Below are positions 52,616 to 61,511 of a stretch of 64,000 nt of DNA, piece by piece. The notes beneath the pieces are model-generated. The model had not been told where the DNA came from, made no database searches, and saw only the letters and a list, made by a program, of their open reading frames with translations. Within the stretch, counting starts at the first letter, position 1. Every line of letters starts with the position of its first letter. The DNA lies in contig CATOSB010000008.1 of assembly GCA_951812305.1 (NCBI GenBank), positions 682,001 through 746,000 of the forward strand. The letters run 5' to 3'. A program made the translations under genes and the position numbers. Source of the stretch: an uncultured Paracoccaceae bacterium (GTDB taxonomy: Bacteria > Pseudomonadota > Alphaproteobacteria > Rhodobacterales > Rhodobacteraceae).

Positions 52616-54232
52616 ATGGTTTGGAACAAACTGAATGATGCGTATCGTAACATCGGTGAGCGTCACATTCTGGAGCTGCTTGCGGATGCGGGCAGGGCAA
52701 AAGAGTTTTCGGTGTCCGCTTGTGATATGCTCTTTGACTACTCAAAAACCAACATCGACGCGGAAACGCGGGCGCTTCTCCTCGAACTGGCCGAAGTCAG
52801 TGACGTGAAATCCCGCTGCGAGGCGATGTTTTCCGGTGAAGTCATAAATGAAACCGAGGGCCGCGCCGTTCTTCACACCGCGCTTCGGAATCTCGACGCC
52901 AGCGTCGAAGTTGATGGCGAGGATGTAATTCCTGAAGTGCGCGAAACTTTGAGGAGAATGGACGATTTCGCCAATGAAATCCGCGGCGGGTCGATTACGG
53001 ATGTCGTCAATATCGGTATCGGAGGCTCGGATCTTGGGCCCGCAATGGCGTATCTTGCGCTTGCACCGTATGGGGATGGCCCGCGCTGCCATTTTGTATC
53101 CAATGTCGATGGCGCGCATATCAATGACACGCTGCAAAGCCTTAATGCTAAATCAACTTTGGTCATTGTCGCGTCCAAAACTTTCACCACGATTGAGACA
53201 ATGACCAACGCGCAGACTGCGCGCGATTGGATGGTTTTGGGCGGTGGTGATCCGACCAAGCAGTTTGCCGCACTTTCCTCCAACCTTGAAAAGACCGCTG
53301 CATTTGGCATCCCCGCAACGCGCGTGTTCGGGTTCGAGGATTGGGTCGGCGGACGCTATTCGATGTGGGGGCCTATCGGGCTGTCACTGATGATCGCCAT
53401 CGGGCCAGAAGATTTTCGCGCGTTCCTCGATGGCGGTGCGGCAATGGACAAGCATTTCCGAGAGGCGGAAGCCGAGGCAAATATGCCTTTGATGCTGGCG
53501 CTTGTCGGCATCTGGCACAATCAGATTTGTGGCCACGCCACGCGCGCAGTTCTGCCCTATGATCAGCGGCTGTCCCGGTTGCCCGCCTATTTCCAGCAGC
53601 TTGAAATGGAAAGCAACGGCAAGCGCGTCGGCATGGACGGCGAGATTCTGGAAATGCATTCCGGCCCGGTCGTGTGGGGTGAACCCGGCACCAACGGCCA
53701 GCACGCATTCTATCAGTTGATCCATCAGGGCACCCGCGTGATCCCCTGCGAATTTATGGTCGCCCGCGAAGGGCACGAACCAAAGCTGGCCCATCAGCAC
53801 AGGCTTTTGGTTGCCAATTGCCTTGCGCAGTCAGAAGCGCTTTTGCGTGGGCGTTCGCTGGATGAAGCCCGCACCAAGATTGCCGACAAATTCGAAGGCG
53901 CAGAGTTAGAGCGACAGGCCCGCCACCGCGTATTCCCCGGCAATCGGCCCTCGACAACGCTGGTTTATCCAAAACTGACGCCCAAAATGCTCGGTCAGAT
54001 CACCGCGCTATACGAACACCGGGTGTTTGTCGAAGGCATAATCCTTGGCATTAATTCCTATGATCAATGGGGTGTCGAACTTGGCAAGGAACTCGCCGTC
54101 GCGCTCGAACCCGTTCTGGGTGGAGCGGCAGACGCATCCGACAAGGACGGCTCAACGCAACAATTGGTTGTCTACCTGACTAGTGCATTGCCTCATGCAA
54201 TTTGCTGGGTTTCCCTGCCTTTTGTTTTCTGA
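52616..54232 (+). CDS. pgi: glucose-6-phosphate isomerase with an IS-derived C-terminal tail
   Basis: 538 aa as it stands. PGI signatures are intact: [67 protein letters not shown] and [24 protein letters not shown]630-C is inserted at the TA at 54181-54182. Without it the gene would end ...QQLVVYLTS with a TGA formed at 55425-55427. With it the frame runs about 15 residues into the element ([15 protein letters not shown]). The catalytic body is untouched, so the enzyme is probably active. It interconverts glucose-6-phosphate and fructose-6-phosphate. Confidence 0.95.
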   Translation: MVWNKLNDAYRNIGERHILELLADAGRAKEFSVSACDMLFDYSKTNIDAETRALLLELAEVSDVKSRCEAMFSGEVINETEGRAVLHTALRNLDASVEVDGEDVIPEVRETLRRMDDFANEIRGGSITDVVNIGIGGSDLGPAMAYLALAPYGDGPRCHFVSNVDGAHINDTLQSLNAKSTLVIVASKTFTTIETMTNAQTARDWMVLGGGDPTKQFAALSSNLEKTAAFGIPATRVFGFEDWVGGRYSMWGPIGLSLMIAIGPEDFRAFLDGGAAMDKHFREAEAEANMPLMLALVGIWHNQICGHATRAVLPYDQRLSRLPAYFQQLEMESNGKRVGMDGEILEMHSGPVVWGEPGTNGQHAFYQLIHQGTRVIPCEFMVAREGHEPKLAHQHRLLVANCLAQSEALLRGRSLDEARTKIADKFEGAELERQARHRVFPGNRPSTTLVYPKLTPKMLGQITALYEHRVFVEGIILGINSYDQWGVELGKELAVALEPVLGGAADASDKDGSTQQLVVYLTSALPHAICWVSLPFVF

Positions 54233-54270
54233 TTCATGACGGCCATAGATGACGTTTGAGGAGAGGTCCT

Positions 54271-55406
54271 ATGGCAAACAAGATTTACATTGTCGAGCTG
54301 AGTTCAGAGGAGCGTGCGCGACTTCGCGGTATGTTGAGCAATAGCAAATCATCGTCGCAGGCCAGTCTGAAGGCGCGTATTTTGCTCAAGGCAGATCAGG
54401 GAGCGGAGGGGGATAGCTGGACTGACAGCCGCATCTGCGAAGCGCTGGAGACCAACAGCGCCATGGTGGAGCGGGTCCGACAAAAATGCGTCACAGAGGG
54501 CGTGGACGCCGTGTTTCGGCGCAAGCCGCGCGCAACGCCGCCGACGGCCCGGATATTCGACGGTGAAGCTGAGGCAAAGCTCATTACGCTGGCCTGCCCG
54601 GAGCCACCTGAGGGCTATGCGCGCTGGTCGATCCGGCTGTTGGCCAAACGGGTTATAGAGTTGCAGATCGTCGACAAGGTGCATCACAATACCGTCGGGC
54701 GCACGCTCAAAAAAACACGCTCAAGCCCCATCGCAGCCAGTATTGGGTGATCCCGCCAGGTCAAAACGCCGCTTTCGTCGCGGCGATGGAGGACGTGCTG
54801 TCGGTCTATATGCGACCCCGCGACCCGACGCGGCCGCTCGTGTGCCTCGATGAGACATCAAAGCAACTGGTGGCCGAAACCCGGACGCCGATCCCGATGC
54901 GTCCCGGACGCCCTGCGCGCTTCGACTATGAATATCGCCGCTGCGGCACGGCCAACCTGTTCATGGGCTTCGCACCGCTTGAGGGACGCCGCCATGTGAA
55001 AGTAACCGACCGGCGCACGAAGGCTGACTACGCCAAATTCCTGCGCGATCTGAGTGACATCCACTTCCCCGACGCTGACCAGATTGTGCTGGTGCAGGAC
55101 AACCTCAACACCCATAGCCCGACGGCCCTCTATGAGGCCTTCCCCGCATCTGAGGCCCGCCGCCTGACAGAGCGGTTCGAGTGGCACTACACCCCGAAAC
55201 ACGGAAGCTGGCTGAACATGGCCGAAACCGAACTATCCGTTCTGTCACGCCAATGCCTGGACCGAAGGATACATGACAGGCACAGCCTGTGTGAAAAGGT
55301 GCAGGCCTGGCAGGCAGATCGAAACGCAACCGCCACAAAAGCAAGCTGGCAATTCACAGCAGACGACGCCCGAACAAAACTCAAACAGCTATACCCGGCA
55401 TTTTAG
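54271..55406 (+). CDS. IS630-C transposase in two frames joined by a probable -1 frameshift
   Basis: The first frame starts at ATG 54271 after GAGGAGAGG (MANKIYIVELSSEERARLRGML), encodes the helix-turn-helix half and ends at 54750. The second encodes the DDE half: LVCLDETSKQLVAETR, VLVQDNLNTHSP and PKHGSWLNMAETELSVL, ending at 55406. The frames meet at CTC-A7-CACGC (54709-54715); stepping back one base reads TLKKNTLKPHRSQYWVIPP, the expected continuous sequence. Same slip point and same base run as in IS630-B, so programmed frameshifting is likely. Confidence 0.88.
54709..54715 (+). other. A7 slippery site in the IS630-C transposase
   Basis: Seven adenines in CTC-AAA-AAA-ACA. A -1 slip turns KKTRSSPIAASIG-stop into KKNTLKPH and joins the two transposase halves. 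It matches the site in IS630-B. Confidence 0.65.
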
Positions 55407-55439
55407 GTGGGTCAGCCCACTAGTTGATTCCGGTTCCAC

Positions 55440-55520
55440 TTCATCTGGCCAAAAAGACTTCTGGGGAGCGCGAGGGGACTGGTCCCCTCGCATCGGTCGG
55501 ATTTCGCTTTTAAGCGAAAT
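55440..55520. repeat. composite hairpin repeat, copy 3 (inverted)
   Basis: Read on the minus strand: ATTTCGCTT-AA-AAGCGAAAT (55501-55520), a nine-base spacer, GCGAGGGGAC paired with GTCCCCTCGC (55470-55491), then CCCCAGAAGTCTTTTT and GGCCAGATGAA (55441-55450 region). Both stems are perfect but differ in sequence from copy 2 while keeping pairing. It lies in the gap between IS630-C/pgi and the DUF3179 gene. Confidence 0.8.
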
Positions 55521-55608
55521 TCGAACCCGGTTCCACACGACAACTTTACGTGCATGTCATCCAGCGGCGGTGCAATTTCCCTGAAACTCGACGAAAGGAC
55601 CGTGCCTG

Positions 55609-56973
55609 ATGAAGTTTTCCCGCCGAAACATGATCCTGTCCACTGCCGCGCTTGCTGCGGCTCCGCGCGCCGGATTTGCGCAGGTCAGTCCGGAATTTTG
55701 GGCACAGTTTTCACTTTTGTCGGGTCAGGGCGAGGACTTCGTAGCTGCCCTTGGATATATCCTTGATCGCAATTCGCCGGACATGGCTGCCGGGTTGATC
55801 CTTGCGATGCGGTTTGGGGCCGCGCCGGAAGAAGTTTATTCCGGGCTCTTGCGGAAGATCACCGGCGCGCAGGAACCGAGATCCTGGTTTGACTGGGTCG
55901 TCTGGCAGGAACAGCACCCCGAAATCGTGCCCCATGAAAGCTATCTCGAAATCACGCGCATGGTGCATCTCGGTGTCGACGAACGCTTTGACCGGTTTCT
56001 GAAGCCGGAATACCTGACTCGCGATGCTGCCCGCATCCGCGCGGAAGAGATCATGTGGGGCGGTGTGCGGATGGACGGCATTCCTTCGCTGGACAATCCC
56101 AAACTGATCGCCGCCGGCGACGCGGATTATCTCGCAAGTGATGACCTTGTCTTTGGCGTCTCAATTAACGGCGATGCGCGCGCCTATCCGCTCAGGATCA
56201 TGGGTTGGCACGAGATGTTCAATGATGTGATCGGCGGTGTACCCGTGGCGCTGGCCTATTGTACTTTGTGCGGGTCTGGGATCCTGTTTGATACCGCCCG
56301 CGAGGGCGCGGACCCATTCATATTCGGGTCTTCCGGGTTTCTATACCGCTCCAACAAGCTGATGTTTGATCGCCAAACGCACACATTATGGAATCAGTTC
56401 ACCGGCAAGCCCGTTGTCGGTCCGCTGGTCGGGCAGGGAGTTGAACTGACCCGCCGACCGGTTGTCATCGATACATGGGCCAACTGGCGCGCGGCGAACC
56501 CCGAAACCAGAGTTTTGGATCTGCAAACCGGTTTCTTGCGCAATTATGATTCCGGCGCAGTTTATCAAGAATATTTCGCTTCGCCCAATTTGATGTTCCC
56601 CGCAGCCGTGGATCAAACGGCGCACCTGCAAAAAGACTACATCTTCGGCATCACCGAATTTGGTGTGGCAAAAGGCTGGCCATTGAATGTGTTTGAGGGT
56701 GGCCGCGTGCTGAACGACGCGATGAACGGGCGAAATCTGGTATTGATCGGCGATACAGCAAGCAGGTCCGTGCGCGCCTATGAACGCGGCGGGCTGGAAT
56801 TCACGCAGTCAGGTGCCGGTGTTTCAGATGGCGATGGCAATGTCTGGAATGTTTCCGAGGCCGCATTGACCGCGCCAGACGGGCGCAGCCTGCCGCGTGT
56901 GGCCGGACATATCGCCTACTGGTTCGCCTGGGATGGCTACAACGGGGATGTCGCAGAGCTCTATCAGGACTAA
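55609..56973 (+). CDS. DUF3179-domain exported protein
   Basis: 454 aa. The N-terminus MKFSRRNMILSTAALAAAPRAGFAQ has a twin arginine and hydrophobic core, suggesting Tat or Sec export. The DUF3179 region (about residues 150-440) includes YPLRIMGWHEMFNDVIGGVPVALAYCTLCGSG, with its conserved Cys pair, and FGSSGFLYRSNKLMFDRQTHTLW. The domain's function is not known. AGGA precedes the start ATG. It converges with the lytic transglycosylase gene. Confidence 0.9.
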   Translation: MKFSRRNMILSTAALAAAPRAGFAQVSPEFWAQFSLLSGQGEDFVAALGYILDRNSPDMAAGLILAMRFGAAPEEVYSGLLRKITGAQEPRSWFDWVVWQEQHPEIVPHESYLEITRMVHLGVDERFDRFLKPEYLTRDAARIRAEEIMWGGVRMDGIPSLDNPKLIAAGDADYLASDDLVFGVSINGDARAYPLRIMGWHEMFNDVIGGVPVALAYCTLCGSGILFDTAREGADPFIFGSSGFLYRSNKLMFDRQTHTLWNQFTGKPVVGPLVGQGVELTRRPVVIDTWANWRAANPETRVLDLQTGFLRNYDSGAVYQEYFASPNLMFPAAVDQTAHLQKDYIFGITEFGVAKGWPLNVFEGGRVLNDAMNGRNLVLIGDTASRSVRAYERGGLEFTQSGAGVSDGDGNVWNVSEAALTAPDGRSLPRVAGHIAYWFAWDGYNGDVAELYQD

Positions 56974-56989
56974 CCGCCCCGAGCATTTG

Positions 56990-58207
56990 TCATCCAAGCG
57001 CCTGCAAAAGGGCAAGCGACGGTTTTCCTGTGACCGCCAGCCCGCTGCGCTTTTGATATGCAGAAATTGCCGCCTCGGCCTTCTTGCCGATCACCCCGTC
57101 CACATCGCCGATGTCATAGCCTTTTGCCGCAAGGCGGGATTGCAATTTCTTGCGATCCGCCTGCGTCATGCCATTGGCATCGGGTGGAAATGGCGCAACA
57201 AATGGGCCTTCGCCGCGTATCCGGTCAGACAGATGCCCGACGCCAATCGCGTATTTCAGCGAATCGTTATAGCGGCGGAAAACGCGGTAATTCTTGAACA
57301 CCAGAATGTTCGGCCCCTCGGTGCGGATCAATGTGCCACTGCCCGCATTCGGCAACTGGCCGCCGCGTGCCGGGCGCACGCCAGCGGAGGCCCAGGCCGC
57401 CACGCCGCGTGTGCCGCTGCCGGTGCCGTCGGGAACCGTCACTTCTAATCCCCATGGTTGGCCCTTCTGCCAACCGGACCGCGACAGGTAATGCGCGGCA
57501 GAGGCCAGCGCGTCGGTCGGGTCGTCCGACCAGATATCGCGCCGCCCGTCGCCATCGAAATCCACCGCATAGGCCTGATAGGTCGTGGGAATGAACTGTG
57601 TGTGCCCCATCGCGCCGGCCCAAGACCCGGTCATGCGCGACGGCGTGATGTCGCCGTTTTGCAAAATCCGAAGTGCTGCCATCAACTGGCCTTCAAAGAA
57701 ACCGCGCCTGCGGCCGTCAAACGACAGGGTTGCCAGCGCCGAAATCACCGGAAAATCCCCGCGACGGGTGCCATATCGGCTTTCAAGGCCCCAGACGGCC
57801 GTCACGACATGCGCCGGAACACCGAATCGTCCCTCGATTGCCGCCAATTTTCCGCCATACCGACGCAACATTGCGCGCCCGTCCTTAACGCGTGCATCTG
57901 ATGCGGCGATTGCAAGGTATTCCTCGGTCGTGCGGCGAAAGTCGATCTGGGTACGGTCACGCTTGACGACATCGGGCATGAAACCCGCACCACGGAATGC
58001 TTCGTCGAGCGTTCGTTGCGAAATACCGTTCGACGCGGCGCGCCGGCGGAAACTCTTCAGCCAGGCATCAAAAGCGTCGCTACTCTGAATGGGATAGGCT
58101 GTCGCCGGTTTCGCCTTTGTGCTCTGGCTGACCGCGGCGTCAGAAACGCATCCCGCCAGCCCAAGAGCCACACCAGACAAAATGAACTCACGTCGTGGAA
58201 ATGCCAT
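56990..58207 (-). CDS. lytic murein transglycosylase (MltB family) with peptidoglycan-binding domain
   Basis: 405 aa. The N-terminus MAFPRREFILSGVALGLAGC carries a lipobox LAGC, so it is a lipoprotein, possibly after twin-arginine export. The catalytic Glu is in VTAVWGLESRYGTRRG near residue 140, with AGAMGHTQFIPTTYQAYAVDFDGDGRRDIW as in MltB/Slt35. Residues 340-405 form a peptidoglycan-binding domain (LQSRLAAKGYDIGDVDGVIGKKAEAAISAYQKRSGL). It cleaves peptidoglycan to 1,6-anhydro ends in the periplasm. Confidence 0.94.
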   Translation of the reverse strand: MAFPRREFILSGVALGLAGCVSDAAVSQSTKAKPATAYPIQSSDAFDAWLKSFRRRAASNGISQRTLDEAFRGAGFMPDVVKRDRTQIDFRRTTEEYLAIAASDARVKDGRAMLRRYGGKLAAIEGRFGVPAHVVTAVWGLESRYGTRRGDFPVISALATLSFDGRRRGFFEGQLMAALRILQNGDITPSRMTGSWAGAMGHTQFIPTTYQAYAVDFDGDGRRDIWSDDPTDALASAAHYLSRSGWQKGQPWGLEVTVPDGTGSGTRGVAAWASAGVRPARGGQLPNAGSGTLIRTEGPNILVFKNYRVFRRYNDSLKYAIGVGHLSDRIRGEGPFVAPFPPDANGMTQADRKKLQSRLAAKGYDIGDVDGVIGKKAEAAISAYQKRSGLAVTGKPSLALLQALG

Positions 58208-58296
58208 AACCTGTCCCCGAAATCTCTCGCGACAAATCTAACGTTCCTGTGCCGACTTGAAAGGCTTTAGTTGGATCAACCAAGTGGTAAGCGATT

Positions 58297-59991
58297 TTAC
58301 TCCGCCGCGGGGATTGCGGCCCCGGTCAGTGCGGAATCAGAAATGATTTTGCCGTCTTCCATACGGATCAGGCGGTCGGATTTGTCAAAGCAGTGTTCGT
58401 CATGGGTCACCGCGATCAGGCAATGCCCCGCCTTTGCAAGTCGCGGAACCAGAACATCATAGAAAAACTTGCGCCTTCCGGGATCCTGATCGCTCGCGAA
58501 TTCGTCCAGAACAACGATGGGTCGTTCCTCTGCCAAGGCCAGCGAAAGCGCCAGACGCCGTAATTGGCCCGTCGATAATTCAAGGCTGGTGAACTGGTTG
58601 TCGACGATCGAGATGCCCTCGACCAATCCCATCTCTTCGATATGTTCCTGCAGCCGTTTCCGGTCTTCTTCGGACAGGCCATCGAGATGGCGGAACAGGT
58701 AGAATTCGCTGAACACCGCTGAAAATACGGACCGGTACTCTGCAACATTGTCACGCGTCACTACCTGGCCATCCAGTAAAATCTGTCCCTCGTCCGGATG
58801 ACGCAGCCCGGTCAGCAACTGAAGCAATGTGGATTTACCCATGCCGTTGCCGCCGGTGATAAACACCGATTCACCTGGGCGTAATGTCAAGTCGATGGGG
58901 CCGAGTGTGAAGGTATCGCGCGCGTTTGTTCCGTCACCAACTTCGCGGGACAAATGTGCCTTTACGCCGCGCAACTCGAGTGTTTCGAAACTATCGCGTT
59001 TTTCCAGTGCGTCCGATGAAACCTCCACCTCGGCGTTTTGAGACAGCTCGGTTTCAATCCTTTCAAGCTCCTGAAAGGAAATCGCGGTTCTCGCAAATGC
59101 CGGCAGATTGCCGACCACCGTTTCTATGGGTCCGAAACTGAACAACACCAGCGTCAGGATTTGCAAGGTCGTCACGCTGTCCGCGCCACTCATCAGCGGC
59201 AAGATGACAACGATTGCGATTAACAGCGAAATCAGGGCGCCATTCGCGCCCATTTGCCCGTAGCTGTAATGCCGTTCAGACACCAGCGCCGCGTCGGCAG
59301 CGTCATTGATCTGTTGTTCCACGCGTGCGTCCGTGGCGCGACGTCGGGCCAGCCGAAGCCGCAATTCTTTGAATCCACGAAGGATGTCGTTGAGGCTGTT
59401 GTGATAGGCAACGGTCGCGTGGTGCGTTTTCGCAACCGCGCGCGAGGCCGGTCCCTCTGTCACAAAAAACGCCGTCACGCCAAGAGCAAGCGCGATGACG
59501 GTTGCAAGTACCGATGATGGCATTTCCAAAAACATGTACCCAAGGCAAAAGAGCAGAACGAGAACCGCCTGAATAAAACCAGTGATCCGCGTTGCCGTAC
59601 CCGATACCGCCGCGATATGGTGCGTCGCGCTGTGATAAAGTTCGCCATGTCCACGCCTAAGAAAAAAGCTGACATCGGCGTTAAGCAATTGTTTGGTAAG
59701 ATTACGTCGCATTCGCAGTTGCAGCGACTGAACCAGTTTCGCACCGCTCAGGCTCGCCCAATGGCTGAAGGCCAGAAGAATGAGCGCGGCTGCGATCAAT
59801 CCGGCAAAAAGGAAAAAATTCGGACCGCCCCTCGCGGCGGTTTCGTTGATCAGGAAGATCAAAGCCGTGCGGCTGCCTGATGCGATCAACACGAAAATAA
59901 ACACCGGGCTGCGCAACAGGTCGCTTTCCCGCAAAATGAAAACGACAAGCCTTTTGATCGTTTCAACAAGCTTTCGACTGGAAGAAGACAT
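58297..59991 (-). CDS. cyclic-peptide-type ABC exporter (SyrD/PvdE-like), membrane and ATPase domains fused
   Basis: 564 aa. Residues 1-310 form a six-helix export domain; residues 340-560 the ATPase: Walker A FITGGNGMGKSTLLQLL, signature LSTGQLRRLALSLAL, Walker B PIVVLDEFASDQDPGRRKFFY. The LSTGQ signature and DEFASDQDP are marks of the SyrD/PvdE group that exports lipopeptides or pyoverdine precursors, also found in orphan form. No NRPS or peptide synthetase is nearby. The cargo may be a peptide, lipid or siderophore intermediate. Confidence 0.88.
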   Translation of the reverse strand: MSSSSRKLVETIKRLVVFILRESDLLRSPVFIFVLIASGSRTALIFLINETAARGGPNFFLFAGLIAAALILLAFSHWASLSGAKLVQSLQLRMRRNLTKQLLNADVSFFLRRGHGELYHSATHHIAAVSGTATRITGFIQAVLVLLFCLGYMFLEMPSSVLATVIALALGVTAFFVTEGPASRAVAKTHHATVAYHNSLNDILRGFKELRLRLARRRATDARVEQQINDAADAALVSERHYSYGQMGANGALISLLIAIVVILPLMSGADSVTTLQILTLVLFSFGPIETVVGNLPAFARTAISFQELERIETELSQNAEVEVSSDALEKRDSFETLELRGVKAHLSREVGDGTNARDTFTLGPIDLTLRPGESVFITGGNGMGKSTLLQLLTGLRHPDEGQILLDGQVVTRDNVAEYRSVFSAVFSEFYLFRHLDGLSEEDRKRLQEHIEEMGLVEGISIVDNQFTSLELSTGQLRRLALSLALAEERPIVVLDEFASDQDPGRRKFFYDVLVPRLAKAGHCLIAVTHDEHCFDKSDRLIRMEDGKIISDSALTGAAIPAAE

Positions 59992-60141
59992 GCGTGTTTC
60001 GCGTTGCCCGTATTGGTGCGCAGATTGGTGCCACGCGGCCAGAAATCACATCGTTTGGCGCGCGTCAACGAAGCGGATGCAGATTGCGCGCAGAGAGCGG
60101 GTTAGATAGGGGTTTCGGGCCGCGCAACACAGAGCCGCATA

Positions 60142-60900
60142 TTGAGCACAGAAATCCGACATCCGGACCATCCACTGCCACGGGTTTTGGCGTATAGCGC
60201 GCTTTTCCTGAACGTGTTTGTCTTTGTTGTCGTGAATTTCTGCATCTACTGGGCGCGCTGGCGCTGGATCGAGGCTGACCCGACCGGGCGCCCACCGACC
60301 ATCAGCCTTGCCATATCGTCATCGGACATCGGGCCGGTTTTTGCAATCTGGGTTTCGGTTTCGGCCGTTTGCCTCGTTTTCGGTGTCTGGCTTCTGATCT
60401 GGCATTACCTCGGCCTTCTCAAACGCTGTCTGGCCCCAAAGCGCAGTTTGACAAACACCATCGTCGTGTCCGCGATCTTGGTTGCGGTGGCGCAGCCGGT
60501 GTCTGCTCTTGGGATGCATTGGCTCAGCACATTCCGGCTGCCGTTTGCTGCAGAATTGCACATGACCGGCAGCTATATGTTCTTTGTCGCGCAAGCCTTC
60601 GTAGTTTTGATATTTTCTATTGTTAACATGATGTTACTGAATGATGTTGACAGTCTTTCAGAGATGGAAGTGAAAGGTTTGGTCACAAGGCGCTGGGTCA
60701 AAATCCGCCTTGTCACGGGCGTCATATCCGTAATTTTGGCGTTGGCCTATCTGGGATTGTTCTTCGCCAAAGACCACTTTGTGTATCCGGAATATCCGTT
60801 GGTCTATCGTGCCTATGTCAGCGTTGAACCGATGGTGATCACCAGTTTCCTACTGGTGCTTGTCATGTGCCATGCAGACATGTTCAGGCGACGCGCTTAG
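60142..60900 (+). CDS. six-helix membrane protein, possibly Frag1/DRAM/Sfk1-like
   Basis: 252 aa from a TTG at 60142; the frame is closed upstream at 60103 with no ATG or GTG, so a TTG start is needed. About six membrane helices alternate with short loops (VFVVVNFCIYWARWRW; IWVSVSAVCLVFGVWLLIW; VSAILVAVAQPVSALGMHWLST; YMFFVAQAFVVLIFSIVNMMLL). The layout resembles the DRAM/Frag1 superfamily, but I am not certain. It ends overlapping the convergent CDP-alcohol phosphatidyltransferase gene by four bases. Confidence 0.65.
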   Translation: MSTEIRHPDHPLPRVLAYSALFLNVFVFVVVNFCIYWARWRWIEADPTGRPPTISLAISSSDIGPVFAIWVSVSAVCLVFGVWLLIWHYLGLLKRCLAPKRSLTNTIVVSAILVAVAQPVSALGMHWLSTFRLPFAAELHMTGSYMFFVAQAFVVLIFSIVNMMLLNDVDSLSEMEVKGLVTRRWVKIRLVTGVISVILALAYLGLFFAKDHFVYPEYPLVYRAYVSVEPMVITSFLLVLVMCHADMFRRRA

Positions 60901-61505
60901 CTGTCGCTATCGCCGGTTTTTAACATATTCGCCGCACGCATCATTCGCTGAATTGCCGTTAGGTGGCACAACAAGGCATAGATCGCCAGCCCGATAATCA
61001 GAATCCAGCCAGTCGAAAAAAGAGCAGAGACAACCAACATAGCGCATAGATAAATGATCCGTTCCAGCCGCTCGAACAAATCCGGCCACGCGGTATTGTC
61101 GATTGTGATCTCGATGGCCGTTCGTGCCTTGGCATAGCTTGTAATGATCGCGCCTGAAAACGCGAAAAGCGACAACGCCCATAGATCGTTCACCCAAGCG
61201 ATGGCGGCCAAAACCACAAGTTCCTGATAGCGATCTACCATCGCATCGAGATATCCGCCGAATTTGGTGGACATACCGCGCTGGCGCGCCACCGCACCAT
61301 CCAGTGCGTCAAACGCGAAAGCAAAGGCGAGTGTGAGACCGAAGACGAGAGCACTCTCGTGCAACAGATAGGCGGCCGAAACGAGCAGAATCAGACCAAG
61401 ACCGATCAACGTGACCTGATTGGGGCTGAGACCCGCGCGCACCAGCGGTGCCGCCATTCTTTCCCAAATCGGGTCGATATATTTCTTGGCCAGTCCGTCG
61501 AGCAT
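60897..61505 (-). CDS. CDP-alcohol phosphatidyltransferase family protein
   Basis: 202 aa, about six helices. The family signature D-x2-D-G-x2-A-R-x8-G-x3-D-x3-D is complete in DALDGAVARQRGMSTKFGGYLDAMVD (given here in outline, about residues 66-91). It transfers a phosphoalcohol from a CDP-lipid to an acceptor, making phospholipid headgroups in the membrane. Which alcohol cannot be read. It follows the FGGY kinase gene by six bases, suggesting that the two genes are co-transcribed. Confidence 0.9.
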   Translation of the reverse strand: MLDGLAKKYIDPIWERMAAPLVRAGLSPNQVTLIGLGLILLVSAAYLLHESALVFGLTLAFAFAFDALDGAVARQRGMSTKFGGYLDAMVDRYQELVVLAAIAWVNDLWALSLFAFSGAIITSYAKARTAIEITIDNTAWPDLFERLERIIYLCAMLVVSALFSTGWILIIGLAIYALLCHLTAIQRMMRAANMLKTGDSDS

Positions 61506-61511
61506 GCCGCG

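Larger units (their letters stand above)
54183..55420 (+). mobile_element. IS630-family insertion sequence C (about 1238 bp)
   Basis: Bounded by duplicated TA within CTAG (54180-54183 and 55420-55423). Including CTAG, the ends are imperfect inverted repeats of about 16 bases (CTAGTG, then TG, C and CA in register). It lies in the second-last codon of pgi. The transposase is coded in two overlapping frames on the plus strand. The element differs clearly from IS630-A and -B. Confidence 0.87.
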
